NCBI RefSeq assembly: GCF_009848505.1 | Contig: NZ_WWDL01000004.1 | Location: 1 to 64,000 of the forward strand | Length of the DNA stretch: 64,000 bases | Direction: 5' to 3' | DNA from: Muricoccus harenae | GTDB taxonomy: Bacteria > Pseudomonadota > Alphaproteobacteria > Acetobacterales > Acetobacteraceae | In this document: positions 55,155 to 63,622 of the stretch, one piece after another | Position numbering within the stretch: position 1 is the first letter of the stretch | Layout of the letters: each line of letters starts with the position of its first letter | Translations under genes and position numbers: made by a program | The notes under the pieces: model-generated | Seen by the model: only the letters and a program-made list of their open reading frames with translations | Databases searched by the model: none | Told to the model about the DNA's origin: nothing

Positions 55155-56210
55155 TTATTCTAGGGTGATGCCGAGTTCCTGGATCTTCTGCCTCCAGAAG
55201 CCACTCTCCTCCCGGATGTCGGCGGCGAAGCTGGCACGCGCCCTCTCGCCCACCACCTCCATGCCCTCCAGGCGCATGCGCTCGACGAAGCGTTGCTGGC
55301 CCATGGCGCGCTTGGCGGCGGCCTCGTAGCGGTCCAGCGCGTCCGGCGGCGTGCCGGTGGGGGCGAAAATGCCGTTCCAGGCATCGATGGTGATGGCCGG
55401 CATGCCCGCTTCCCGGAAGGTCGGCACATCCGGCAGCTGGGGCAGGCGCTTCGCCCCGGTTACGGCCAGCGCCCGCAACCGTCCCTCGCGCACCAGCGGC
55501 AGCGCCGGCGTCACCGAGCTGACATTCAGCTCCACCCGTCCGGCGATGGTGTCCAGCAGGCTCGGGCCGGTGCCGCGATAGGCGGCATGTTCCATCGGCA
55601 CCTTGATGGCTTCCGCGAAGAGTACGGCGGCGAGGTGGTTGTTGCTGCCCACGCCGCTGGAGGCATAGGTGAGGCTGCCGGGCGGGCGCGACTTGGCCAG
55701 GGCCACCAGCTCCGCCAGCGTGCTCACGCCCAGTTCGGGCGGCACGACCAGCACATATTGATAGGTGGCAAGCTGCGCCACAGGCGTCAGCGCCGCGACC
55801 AGATCGATACGGTCGCCGCGTTGCAGATGTGGGTTCACCACAATGTTGGTGTTGACGGCGAAGAGCAGCGTCTGCCCATCCGGGCGCGCCTGGGCCACCG
55901 CCATGGCCCCCACATGCCCCGCCGCACCGCCGCGGTTCTCGATCACGATGGTCTGCCCACCCAGCTCCTGGCTGAACAGCGCCGCGAAGTCCCGAGCCAC
56001 CGGGTCCGAGGCGCCGCCGGGGGCATAGGGCACCACCAGGGTGATGGGCCGTCCGCCGGCTTGCGCCAGCGCGGGCCTTGGAAGGGCAGGGGCCACCAGG
56101 GCAAGCGGCAGGCCCAGCGCGGCACGGCGGCCGAGCCCATTTCCGGCGTCGCCCCGTGCCGTCCTGCCAGGCATCAAAGAATCCCGGCGGGACCGCGTGT
56201 CGTCAGCCAT
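55155..56210 (-). CDS. TctC/Bug-type periplasmic substrate-binding protein
   Basis: 351 residues. The signal follows a longish N-terminal region: GLGRRAALGLPLALVAPALP with twin arginine, cleavage near ALAQA. The mature part shows ITLVVPYAPGGASDPVARDF, VIENRGGAAGHVGA and a HAAYRGTGPSLLDTIAGRVEL carboxylate-site region. GAGGAAAC precedes the ATG at 56210. It follows the Ldh-family gene on the same strand with a 51-bp gap, so the pair may take up and oxidise a hydroxy acid (inference). No transporter membrane subunits nearby. Confidence 0.91.
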   Translation of the reverse strand: MADDTRSRRDSLMPGRTARGDAGNGLGRRAALGLPLALVAPALPRPALAQAGGRPITLVVPYAPGGASDPVARDFAALFSQELGGQTIVIENRGGAAGHVGAMAVAQARPDGQTLLFAVNTNIVVNPHLQRGDRIDLVAALTPVAQLATYQYVLVVPPELGVSTLAELVALAKSRPPGSLTYASSGVGSNNHLAAVLFAEAIKVPMEHAAYRGTGPSLLDTIAGRVELNVSSVTPALPLVREGRLRALAVTGAKRLPQLPDVPTFREAGMPAITIDAWNGIFAPTGTPPDALDRYEAAAKRAMGQQRFVERMRLEGMEVVGERARASFAADIREESGFWRQKIQELGITLE

Positions 56211-56261
56211 GGATGTGTTTCCTCGTTGCTTGTTCTTCTGAGGCGGCTCCGCCGCCGGGCG

Positions 56262-57308
56262 TCACCAGCCTGCGGGTAGGTCCACGCCGTAGTCTTGGGC
56301 CACTTTCGTCAGGTCCAGCCGCGTCTGCTCCGGCAGGGCGAGGCCTTCGCGGCCATGCTTCTCCTCGTTCCGGGCCTCGATCTCTCCGGGGTAGAAGACC
56401 TCCTCGAAACCCTCGGCGAGGGGGACCGCCTTGATCCCCGCGACCATCTCCTCCATCCGCTGCTCGAAGCGCGCGACGGGGCCGAAGGCCGCTATGTTCA
56501 ATGCCAGCACCAGATGGCCGCAGCGGCTGCGCTTCTCCGCCTGATATGGGCCGCTCACCTCCCCCATGATGCCGCTGCCGGACAGCACGCCGGAGAGCAC
56601 ATCCATCATCACCGAGATTGCGTAGCCCTTGTGCTCGGCCATCGGCAGGATAACGCCGCCCAGCGCCGCGACGGGATCCGTGGTGCGGCGCCCCTGCGCA
56701 TCCATCGCCCAGTTCTCCGGGATGGGGATGCCCTTCTGCCGGGCGAGAAAGATTTTGCCGCGCGCCACCACGGTGTTGGCGATATCCAGCATCATCGGCG
56801 CATGGCGCCCCGCCGGCGCAGCGATCGACCACGGGTTGTTGCCGATCGCCTTCTTCCGCCCACCCCAGGGTGCCATGGCCGGGCTGCCATTGGTGGTCAG
56901 CATCCCAATGCAGCCCTGCTCCGCCGCCATACGGGTGAAATAGCCCAGCGCGCCATGGTGGTTGGACTCGCGCACGGAAACGATGCCGACGCCATGCGCC
57001 TTGGCACGGCGGATCGCATCCTGCATCGCGCGCTTCGCGATGACCTGGCCCACCCCGTCCCGGCCATCGATGACGGAGATGGCCCCGGCATCCACCACCA
57101 CCTCGGGCTCGGTGACCGGCTTCATGGTGCCGGCGCGCACCCGGTCGATATACCAGGGTGCCCGCATCACCCCATGCGACGAATGGCCCCACAGATCGGC
57201 CCGCACCAGGCTGTCGGCCACCAGAGCGGCATCCTGCTCCGGCAGGCCGGCGGCCGCATAAAGGGCCTTCACGAAGTCACGGAGCGCTTCGGCGCTGATT
57301 CTGCTCAT
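56262..57308 (-). CDS. Ldh family NAD(P)-dependent oxidoreductase (malate/L-lactate/ureidoglycolate type)
   Basis: 348 residues of the non-Rossmann malate/L-sulfolactate/ureidoglycolate dehydrogenase family. Characteristic segments are DLWGHSSHGVMRAPWYIDR at 40-58, SVRESNHHGALGYF (catalytic histidine region, about 112-125), TTNGSPAMAPWGG and an MAEHKGYAISVMMDVLSGVL stretch. It oxidises a 2-hydroxy acid; the individual substrate cannot be told from sequence alone. Co-directional with the downstream TctC receptor. Confidence 0.91.
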   Translation of the reverse strand: MSRISAEALRDFVKALYAAAGLPEQDAALVADSLVRADLWGHSSHGVMRAPWYIDRVRAGTMKPVTEPEVVVDAGAISVIDGRDGVGQVIAKRAMQDAIRRAKAHGVGIVSVRESNHHGALGYFTRMAAEQGCIGMLTTNGSPAMAPWGGRKKAIGNNPWSIAAPAGRHAPMMLDIANTVVARGKIFLARQKGIPIPENWAMDAQGRRTTDPVAALGGVILPMAEHKGYAISVMMDVLSGVLSGSGIMGEVSGPYQAEKRSRCGHLVLALNIAAFGPVARFEQRMEEMVAGIKAVPLAEGFEEVFYPGEIEARNEEKHGREGLALPEQTRLDLTKVAQDYGVDLPAGW

Positions 57309-57446
57309 CCTGGTCTCGTTCCCCGTACGGCCTTACGTCCACGCATCTCGGCCGGTGCCGTAGCGTGCCCGCTTGCGCTGCAATGGAAAAGGCCAGGACG
57401 GCCGGCTTCATCGGGAAGCGGGACCCGCTCCCCGATGGAAGTGGCG

Positions 57447-57827
57447 TCAGCTGCGCTCGAGCAGTTCCACCCGGACATTCTCCGGGCCCTCGATGAAGGC
57501 GATCCGGACGCCCGGGCGGACATCATGTGGCTCCACCACCACGCGCACGCCCTCGTCGCGCATCTCCTTGATGATCTCGTCGATGCCGGTGACGGCAACG
57601 GCCAGATGCTCGATGCCGAGGAAGGGCGCCGGCGGCGTGCCCGGGGTGGTGGCGGGCACGCGGTCGATGAACAGGTTCAGCCCGCCCAGGTCGAGCACCA
57701 CCCGAAGGCTGTTCGGCCCTTCCTGCCGCCCCTTCTGCTTCGCCTCCAGGTGATCGACGAACCAGGCGCCGGTCGCATCCGGGTCGGGGCTGCGGAGATG
57801 CACATGGTCGAAGGCGAAGCGGGTCAT
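57447..57827 (-). CDS. VOC (glyoxalase/dioxygenase-fold) family protein
   Basis: 126 residues forming one complete VOC domain: FAFDHVHLRSPDPDATGAWF at the N-terminus (metal histidine), LGIEHLAVAVTGIDEII in the second half, and IAFIEGPENVRVELLE with the closing metal glutamate. Metal-dependent lyase, isomerase or dioxygenase chemistry is possible. A TGAGGAAACCACC leader precedes the ATG at 57827, and that TGA is the stop of the small lipoprotein gene upstream. Confidence 0.86.
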   Translation of the reverse strand: MTRFAFDHVHLRSPDPDATGAWFVDHLEAKQKGRQEGPNSLRVVLDLGGLNLFIDRVPATTPGTPPAPFLGIEHLAVAVTGIDEIIKEMRDEGVRVVVEPHDVRPGVRIAFIEGPENVRVELLERS

Positions 57828-57837
57828 GGTGGTTTCC

Positions 57838-57951
57838 TCAACGAAGGACGTTGATTCCGCCACTACCACCCACATAGGCGCCGCGCGAGCCCTCCCGCCT
57901 TTCGCAGGCGGCAAGGCCCAGAAGCGCGACGAGCACCAGCGCGAGCCGCAT
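57838..57951 (-). CDS. 37-residue small lipoprotein coupled to the peptide ABC transporter
   Basis: The frame encodes MRLALVLVALLGLAAC followed by a short basic, glycine-rich tail (ERREGSRGAYVGG...). The first 16 residues are a textbook lipoprotein signal ending in a lipobox (LAAC, cysteine 16), so the mature product would be a 22-residue lipid-anchored peptide. Its ATG overlaps the ATPase stop by one base (TGATG) and its own TGA is part of the ribosome-site region of the VOC gene. It is below normal gene-finding length limits. No family recognised; the tight packing on both sides supports a real gene. Confidence 0.6.
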   Translation of the reverse strand: MRLALVLVALLGLAACERREGSRGAYVGGSGGINVLR

Positions 57952-59015
57952 CACACCGGTTGCCCCCCGTGATTCGGCAGGTCGTTCAGGTGGCAACGGC
58001 TGCGATGCCCCGGTGCCACCTCCTTCAGCGCCGGAATCTCCACCCGGCAGCGGTCGAAGGCATGCGGGCAGCGAGGGTGGAAATGGCAGCCGGAGGGTGG
58101 GTTGAGCGGGGAGGGAATCTCTCCCTGCACCGTCACGAAGGCCTTCTTCCGTGCCTCGATCCGCGGCACCGCGGCGAGCAGCGACTGGGTATAGGGATGG
58201 TTGGCGCGGGCGAAGACCGTTTCGGTCGGCGCCTCCTCGACCACCCGGCCAAGATACATGATCACCACCCGGTCGCTCAGATGCTCCACCACGCCGAGGT
58301 CGTGCGAGATGAACAGGTAGGTGAGGTTCAACTCCCGCCGGAGCTTCATGAACAGATTCAGGATCTGCGCCTGGATCGAGACGTCGAGCGCCGCGACCGA
58401 TTCGTCGCAGACCAGGAATTCCGGCTGCACCGCCAGCGCCCGGGCGATGCCGATGCGCTGCCGCTGCCCGCCCGAGAACTGGTGCGGGTAGCGGACCTTA
58501 AACGCCGGATCGAGCCCCGCGCGCCGCATCTGGTCATCGACATAGCCGCCGAATTCGGAGCGCGTCGTCAGCCCGTGGAACAGCGGCGCCTCGCCAATGA
58601 TCTCCGCGACCTTCAGCCGTGGGTTCAGCGAGGACATGGGATCCTGGAAGATCATCTGCGCCTGCAGCATGGCGGCACGGGCTTCCTTCCCGTGCATCCG
58701 CGTGCGGTCCTTGCCCTTCCAGAGGATGGTGCCGTCGGATGGCGGCAGGATGCCGGCCACCATGCGGCCCAGCGTGGACTTGCCGCAGCCGGATTCACCG
58801 ACGAGCCCGACCACCTCGCCGCGGCGGATGGTCAGGTCCACCTTGTCCACGGCATGCACCACCTCGTCACGGATCGGCGCGCCGAGCTTGGCCGCGATCC
58901 TCCCGGCGAAGTCCAGTCGCTTGGCGAAGCGGCGGGAAACGCCGACCACTTCGATCATCTTGTCCGCCGGCTTGGTGCCGGACGCCGGAATGGGGGCTTC
59001 GATCGTCGCGCTCAT
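57951..59015 (-). CDS. dppF: Peptide-type ABC transporter ATP-binding protein (DppF/OppF-like)
   Basis: 354 residues. Walker A GLVGESGCGKSTLGRM, signature FSGGQRQRIGIARAL, Walker B FLVCDESVAALDVSIQAQ (DES instead of the usual DEP) and H-loop FISHDLGVVEHL. The C-terminal oligopeptide-transporter extension has PLNPPSGCHFHPRCPHAFDR with conserved cysteines. Part of the five-gene uptake operon read right to left. ATGA-type overlap with the preceding ATPase gene; its stop is overlapped by the small lipoprotein start. Confidence 0.93.
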   Translation of the reverse strand: MSATIEAPIPASGTKPADKMIEVVGVSRRFAKRLDFAGRIAAKLGAPIRDEVVHAVDKVDLTIRRGEVVGLVGESGCGKSTLGRMVAGILPPSDGTILWKGKDRTRMHGKEARAAMLQAQMIFQDPMSSLNPRLKVAEIIGEAPLFHGLTTRSEFGGYVDDQMRRAGLDPAFKVRYPHQFSGGQRQRIGIARALAVQPEFLVCDESVAALDVSIQAQILNLFMKLRRELNLTYLFISHDLGVVEHLSDRVVIMYLGRVVEEAPTETVFARANHPYTQSLLAAVPRIEARKKAFVTVQGEIPSPLNPPSGCHFHPRCPHAFDRCRVEIPALKEVAPGHRSRCHLNDLPNHGGQPV

Positions 59016-60022
59016 GCGGCCACTCCCGCTTCCTCGAGATGGGGCCGGAAGCAGCGCGCCTCATGCGCGGGCAGGATCTCGGCCATGGGCGGGGACTGGC
59101 GGCACACATCGGCCGCGCGCGGGCAGCGCGTCTGGAACGGACAACCCGGCGGCAGGCTGAGCAGCGAGGGCGTCATGCCCGGAATCTGCCGCAGCGGCTC
59201 GCCCCGCTTGTTGCGGTTCGGCACGGAACCGAGCAACCCCACGGTATAGGGATGCAGCGGATGGTCGAGCACATCCGACACGGCGCCGTATTCGGCAACT
59301 TCGCCGGCATACATGACCGCGATATCATCCGCGAGCCCGGCCACGACCGAGAGGTCATGCGTGATCCAGATGATCGAGGTGCCGGTGGTCGCCGCGAGCT
59401 TCTGCACCTCGGCCAGGATCTGGCCCTGGATCGTCACGTCGAGCGCCGTGGTCGGCTCGTCCGCCACGATCAGCTCGGGTTCGTGCAGCAGGGCGATGGC
59501 GATGGCCACGCGCTGCCGCATGCCGCCCGAGAACTGGTGCGGATAAGCCTTCAGCCGCTCGTCGGGGGAGGGGATGCCCACCATGCCCAGCGTGTCGCGG
59601 GCGCGCTGGCGGGCAGCCTCCTTGCTGATCTTACGATGCGCCTGCATCGTTTCGATCATCTGCGTGTCGATGCGCAGGACCGGATTCAGGGTCATCATCG
59701 GATCCTGGAAGATCATGGCGATCCGGTTGCCCCGGATCGCGCGCATATCCTCCTCGGAGGTCTTCACGAGATCCCGTCCACCAAACAGGATCTCACCTCC
59801 GATGATCCGGCCAGGATCGTCCACCAAGCGCATGATGGAAAAGCCCGTCACCGTCTTGCCGGAGCCGGATTCGCCGACCAGTCCGAGCACCTTCCCGCGC
59901 TCGACGTTGAAGGACACGTCATTGACCGCGGGCACGACACCCGCGCGGGTGAAAAAGCTCGTCCGCAGGTTCCGGACCTGCAGGGTCGGGGGCGCCGCGG
60001 AGGCAGGGACGCTAGGCTGCAC
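59012..60022 (-). CDS. dppD: Peptide-type ABC transporter ATP-binding protein (DppD/OppD-like)
   Basis: 336 residues. Walker A GLVGESGSGKTVTGFSI, signature FSGGMRQRVAIAIAL, Walker B LIVADEPTTALDVTIQGQ, H-loop WITHDLSVVAGL and the cysteine-bearing C-terminal LPPGCPFQTRCPRAADVC. It pairs with the second ATPase to drive import. The ATG at 60022 lies one base after the permease stop, and its stop overlaps the next ATG. Confidence 0.93.
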   Translation of the reverse strand: MQPSVPASAAPPTLQVRNLRTSFFTRAGVVPAVNDVSFNVERGKVLGLVGESGSGKTVTGFSIMRLVDDPGRIIGGEILFGGRDLVKTSEEDMRAIRGNRIAMIFQDPMMTLNPVLRIDTQMIETMQAHRKISKEAARQRARDTLGMVGIPSPDERLKAYPHQFSGGMRQRVAIAIALLHEPELIVADEPTTALDVTIQGQILAEVQKLAATTGTSIIWITHDLSVVAGLADDIAVMYAGEVAEYGAVSDVLDHPLHPYTVGLLGSVPNRNKRGEPLRQIPGMTPSLLSLPPGCPFQTRCPRAADVCRQSPPMAEILPAHEARCFRPHLEEAGVAA

Positions 60023-60023
60023 G

Positions 60024-60950
60024 TTACTTCCTCAGCCGGGGATTGAGCACGTCGCGCAGATGGTCGCCGACCAGATTGATCGAGACGATGGTCACCAGCA
60101 GCGCGATGCCGGGATAGAAGGATATCCAGTACTTGCCCGAGAGCATGTACTCGTAGCCATTGGCGATCAGCAGCCCGAGCGAGGGCTCCGTGATCGGCAC
60201 GCCGAGGCCGAGGAAGGACAGCGTCGCCTCCAGCGCGATGGCGCGGGCGATCTGGATGGTCCCCACGACGATCAGCGGCGGCATGCAGTTGGGCAGCAGG
60301 TGCCGGAAGATAATCCGGCGCGTCGGCAGCGCGAGGCATTGCGCCGCCTCCACATACTCCCGCCTGCGCTCCACCAGCGCCGTCCCGCGGACGGTCCGGG
60401 CGTAATAGGCCCATTCCACCACGATCAGCGCGATGACGACGTTCATGATCCCCTTGCCAAGGAAGGCCAGGATCATCAGCGCCGACAGGATGGTCGGGAA
60501 GGAGAGCTGGAGGTCGACCAGCCGCATGATGATGGTATCGGTCCGGCCACCGGCATAAGCCGCGAGCATGCCGAGCGAGGCGCCGACCAGCGCGGCCACG
60601 ATGGCCGAGCCGGCGCCCACCATCAGGCTGATCCGCAGCCCGTACATGATGCCCGAGAGCATATCGCGCCCCTGGTCATCCGTGCCGAGCCAATAGGTGA
60701 TGCTGCCATCCGCGCTCTGCGAGCCAGGCTCCAGGCGGCCATCCATGATGTCCAGCTGGGCGAGGTCATAGGGATTCTGCGGCGCGATCAGCGGAGCGAA
60801 GATCGCGATCAGCACGATCGCCAGGAAGACGATCAGCGCGCCGAGGGCCATCTTGCTCTCGGCGAATTCCGAGACGAAGCGGCGCAGCGGCGTCTCGACG
60901 CGCGGCGCCTTGGCGGGGGCGGAGGTAGTGTCCGCAGTGGTGATGCTCAT
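60024..60950 (-). CDS. dppC: Peptide-type ABC transporter permease (DppC/OppC-like)
   Basis: 308 residues. The cytoplasmic N-terminus precedes the first helix (MALGALIVFLAIVLIAIFAPLI), then APQNPYDLAQLD, GTDDQGRDMLSGIMYGLRISL and the EAA loop EAAQCLALPTRRIIFRHLLPN, all typical of DppC/OppC. Starts at 60950, overlapping the stop of the first permease (ATGA). Confidence 0.93.
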   Translation of the reverse strand: MSITTADTTSAPAKAPRVETPLRRFVSEFAESKMALGALIVFLAIVLIAIFAPLIAPQNPYDLAQLDIMDGRLEPGSQSADGSITYWLGTDDQGRDMLSGIMYGLRISLMVGAGSAIVAALVGASLGMLAAYAGGRTDTIIMRLVDLQLSFPTILSALMILAFLGKGIMNVVIALIVVEWAYYARTVRGTALVERRREYVEAAQCLALPTRRIIFRHLLPNCMPPLIVVGTIQIARAIALEATLSFLGLGVPITEPSLGLLIANGYEYMLSGKYWISFYPGIALLVTIVSINLVGDHLRDVLNPRLRK

Positions 60951-61921
60951 CCCTTGCTCTCCAGCCGCACGCGCGGATCGAGCACCGAATAGAGCAGGTC
61001 CACGACCAGGTTGATGATGATGAACATGAGCACGATGCTCATGAGATAGGCGACGATCACGGGGCGATCGAGCACGTTGATGCTGTCGATGATCAGCTTG
61101 CCCATGCCGGGCCAGGCAAAGACGCTCTCGGTTACCACCGAGAAGGCAATGGTGGAGCCCAGCTCCAGCCCCACCACGGTCACCACCGGGATGAGGATGT
61201 TCTTGAAGACATGGACACCGATCACCCGGCGGGGCGAAAGCCCCTTGGCCCGGGCGAACTTCACGAAGTCCATCAGCATCGTCTCGCGCACGCCCGCGCG
61301 GGTCAGGCGGATCACCAGGCTGATCTTGAACAGCGCGAGGTTCAGCGCCGGCATGGCCATATGTGCCAACCCGTCCCGGGTGAGGAAGGACCAGCGCATC
61401 CCCAGGATCTCCACCGTCTCGCCACGCCCGGTGCTGGGCAGCCAGCCGAGCTGCACGGCGAAGACCATGATGAGCATCAGCCCCACCCAGAAGGTGGGCA
61501 GGGAAAAGCCGAGGATCGAGCCGGCCATGATGGTCTTCGCTCCGACCCCGTTCGGCCGCAGCCCGGCATAGAGGCCGAGGGGCAATCCGACGAGCACCGC
61601 GAGGAAGGTGGCGCCGAAGGCCAGCTCCAGCGTCGCCGGCGCCCGCTGCGCAATGAGCTGCAGCGCCGGTTCGTTGAACACGAAAGACCGGCCGAGATCG
61701 CCCCGCAGCGCATTGCCCAGGAAGGAGAAGTACTGCTCCCAGAGCGGCTTATCGAGGCCGAGCGCCGCGATGGCACGCACGCGCTCCGCCTGATCCGCGT
61801 CCGGCGAGATCAGGATCTCGACGGGATCGCCGATGGCATAGACGCCGATGAAGACGATGACCGACATCGCCAGCATGACCAGCGCCGCCTGGATCAGCCG
61901 GCGCAACAAATAGACACTCAT
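60947..61921 (-). CDS. dppB: Peptide-type ABC transporter permease (DppB/OppB-like)
   Basis: 324 residues. YLLRRLIQAALVMLAMSVIVF at the N-terminus, the periplasmic loop with LGLDKPLWEQYFSFLGNALRGDLG, FSLPTFWVGLMLI, an EAA-like loop (FVKFARAKGLSPRRVIGVHVFKN) and the final ESVFAWPGMGKLIIDSI are typical of DppB. First permease gene, 37 bp downstream of the receptor gene. Confidence 0.94.
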   Translation of the reverse strand: MSVYLLRRLIQAALVMLAMSVIVFIGVYAIGDPVEILISPDADQAERVRAIAALGLDKPLWEQYFSFLGNALRGDLGRSFVFNEPALQLIAQRAPATLELAFGATFLAVLVGLPLGLYAGLRPNGVGAKTIMAGSILGFSLPTFWVGLMLIMVFAVQLGWLPSTGRGETVEILGMRWSFLTRDGLAHMAMPALNLALFKISLVIRLTRAGVRETMLMDFVKFARAKGLSPRRVIGVHVFKNILIPVVTVVGLELGSTIAFSVVTESVFAWPGMGKLIIDSINVLDRPVIVAYLMSIVLMFIIINLVVDLLYSVLDPRVRLESKG

Positions 61922-61958
61922 GATTCAGTTCCTTCGGGCCGGGTTATGGCCGGTCCCG

Positions 61959-63560
61959 TTACTGCGGCGCCGGGCGCACATCCTGCGCCCGGGTCGCCTC
62001 GTCGGCGCGTGCCTCATGCATCAGGCCGCGCCGCATGGCCCAGATGTTCGTCTGGATGTGGATGGGGATGACCCCAACATCCTCCGCCGCGATCCGCTGG
62101 GCATCGAGCACCAGCTTCTCGCGCTTCTCCTCGTCCAACTCCGTCAGCGAGGCCTCAAGCAGGCGGTCCACCTCGGGGTTGGAATAGCGCCCGCGGTTGG
62201 AGGCGCCCCAGCCCTTCTCCGCGCTCACTGTCGCAAGGATGTTGCGCAGCGGGTGGGAGCCGTCCGGGTTGGAGCCCCAGCCGATCAGATGGGCCGAGAA
62301 CTCGGACCGGGCGGCGCGGCCGACGAAGACGGCCCAGGTCTGCCCCTCCACCGCGGCACGGACGCCGACGCGGGTCCACATCTGCCCGATCGCCTGGATG
62401 ATCCGGCCGTCATTGATGTAGCGGTCGTTCGGGCCGTTGAGCTGCATGCGGAAGCCGTTCGGATAGCCGGCCTCGGCCAGCAGGCGCTTCGCACCCTCCG
62501 GGTCGTAGCGGGTGGGCTGCACATCCGGCACGTGGCCGGGCACGCCGGGCGGCAGGAACTGGCCTGCCGGCGTCGCCGCCCCCTCCATCACCCGTTCCAC
62601 GATCGCCTGCCGGTCGATCGCCATCGACAGGGCCCGCCGCACCCGAACATCGCGCAACGGGTTCCGTCCCAGCGGCTTGCCGTCATTGTCGGTGATGAAG
62701 GGCGAGTTCTCGTTCGGCCCCCGCAGGTGGTCAAGGCCGAGGAAGATCAGCCGCAGTCCCACCACCTCACTCAGCGTCACCCGCTGGTCCTGCCGCAGCT
62801 TCGCCAGATCCGTGGTCGGCACCTGGTCGATGAAGTCCACGTCGCCGGCCAGCAGCGCGGCGGTGCGGGCCGCGTCATTGGTGATCATGCGGTAGTTCAC
62901 GCGCTGGAAGGCAGGCGCGCCGCCCCAATAGGCGTCGTGCCGCGCGAACTCGATCCGCTCGCCGTTCCGGTGCGAGACCACGCGCCAGGGGCCCGTGCCG
63001 ATCGCGGTCTTGCCCGAGTTGAAGTCCTCCGTCGCCGCGCCCTCATGCGTCTCCTTATCCAGGATGCGCACATTGGTCATGTCCAGCGGCAGCAGCGGAT
63101 GCGGCGCCGTGGTGTGAAAGCGGATGGTCAGCGGATCGACGATCTCGATCCGCTGGATCGGCCGCGCATACACCGCGAAGGAGGAAGGGGCGTTCGGAAC
63201 ATTGGGGAGACGGCCCAGGGTGAAGGCCACATCCTCCGCCGTGAAGGGATTGCCGTTGTGGAACTTCACGCCCGGCCGCAGCTTGAACTCCCAGGTGGTC
63301 GGGCCGGTGGCCCGCCACTCCGTCGCAAGCCCGGGCACCCGGCGCGCCTGCGCATCGGTGTTCACCAGCTTGTCGAAGATCATGTCCGCGACGGCGTTGT
63401 TGGGCGAAAGCTGGTGGTAATGAGGGTCCAGCGAGGTCACCGGCGCGCCCACGGCCATGGTCAAGGTCTGCGCCTGGGCGCCGGAGAGTGCCTGGCCGGG
63501 CAGCTCTGCCCCGGACAGGGCAGAAACGGCCACGGTGGCAGCCAATAGCAGCTTCCTCAT
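61959..63560 (-). CDS. ABC transporter substrate-binding protein, family 5 (peptide/nickel type)
   Basis: 533 residues with a Sec signal (MRKLLLAATVAVSALSGAEL, cleavage near AQAQ) and family landmarks: TSLDPHYHQLSPN, LATEWRATGPTTWEFKLRPG, VKFHNGNPFTAEDVAFTL, RRALSMAIDRQAIVE. It binds dipeptides, oligopeptides or other solutes in the periplasm and feeds the downstream permeases. ATG 63560 has AGGAG at 7 nt; a GTG two codons earlier is too close. A near-copy lies immediately upstream. Confidence 0.93.
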   Translation of the reverse strand: MRKLLLAATVAVSALSGAELPGQALSGAQAQTLTMAVGAPVTSLDPHYHQLSPNNAVADMIFDKLVNTDAQARRVPGLATEWRATGPTTWEFKLRPGVKFHNGNPFTAEDVAFTLGRLPNVPNAPSSFAVYARPIQRIEIVDPLTIRFHTTAPHPLLPLDMTNVRILDKETHEGAATEDFNSGKTAIGTGPWRVVSHRNGERIEFARHDAYWGGAPAFQRVNYRMITNDAARTAALLAGDVDFIDQVPTTDLAKLRQDQRVTLSEVVGLRLIFLGLDHLRGPNENSPFITDNDGKPLGRNPLRDVRVRRALSMAIDRQAIVERVMEGAATPAGQFLPPGVPGHVPDVQPTRYDPEGAKRLLAEAGYPNGFRMQLNGPNDRYINDGRIIQAIGQMWTRVGVRAAVEGQTWAVFVGRAARSEFSAHLIGWGSNPDGSHPLRNILATVSAEKGWGASNRGRYSNPEVDRLLEASLTELDEEKREKLVLDAQRIAAEDVGVIPIHIQTNIWAMRRGLMHEARADEATRAQDVRPAPQ

Positions 63561-63622
63561 AGGCACTCTCCTGTGACGTTGACGATGATGGCGGTGACTT
63601 CGAATTCTGCCCTATCGGGCCC

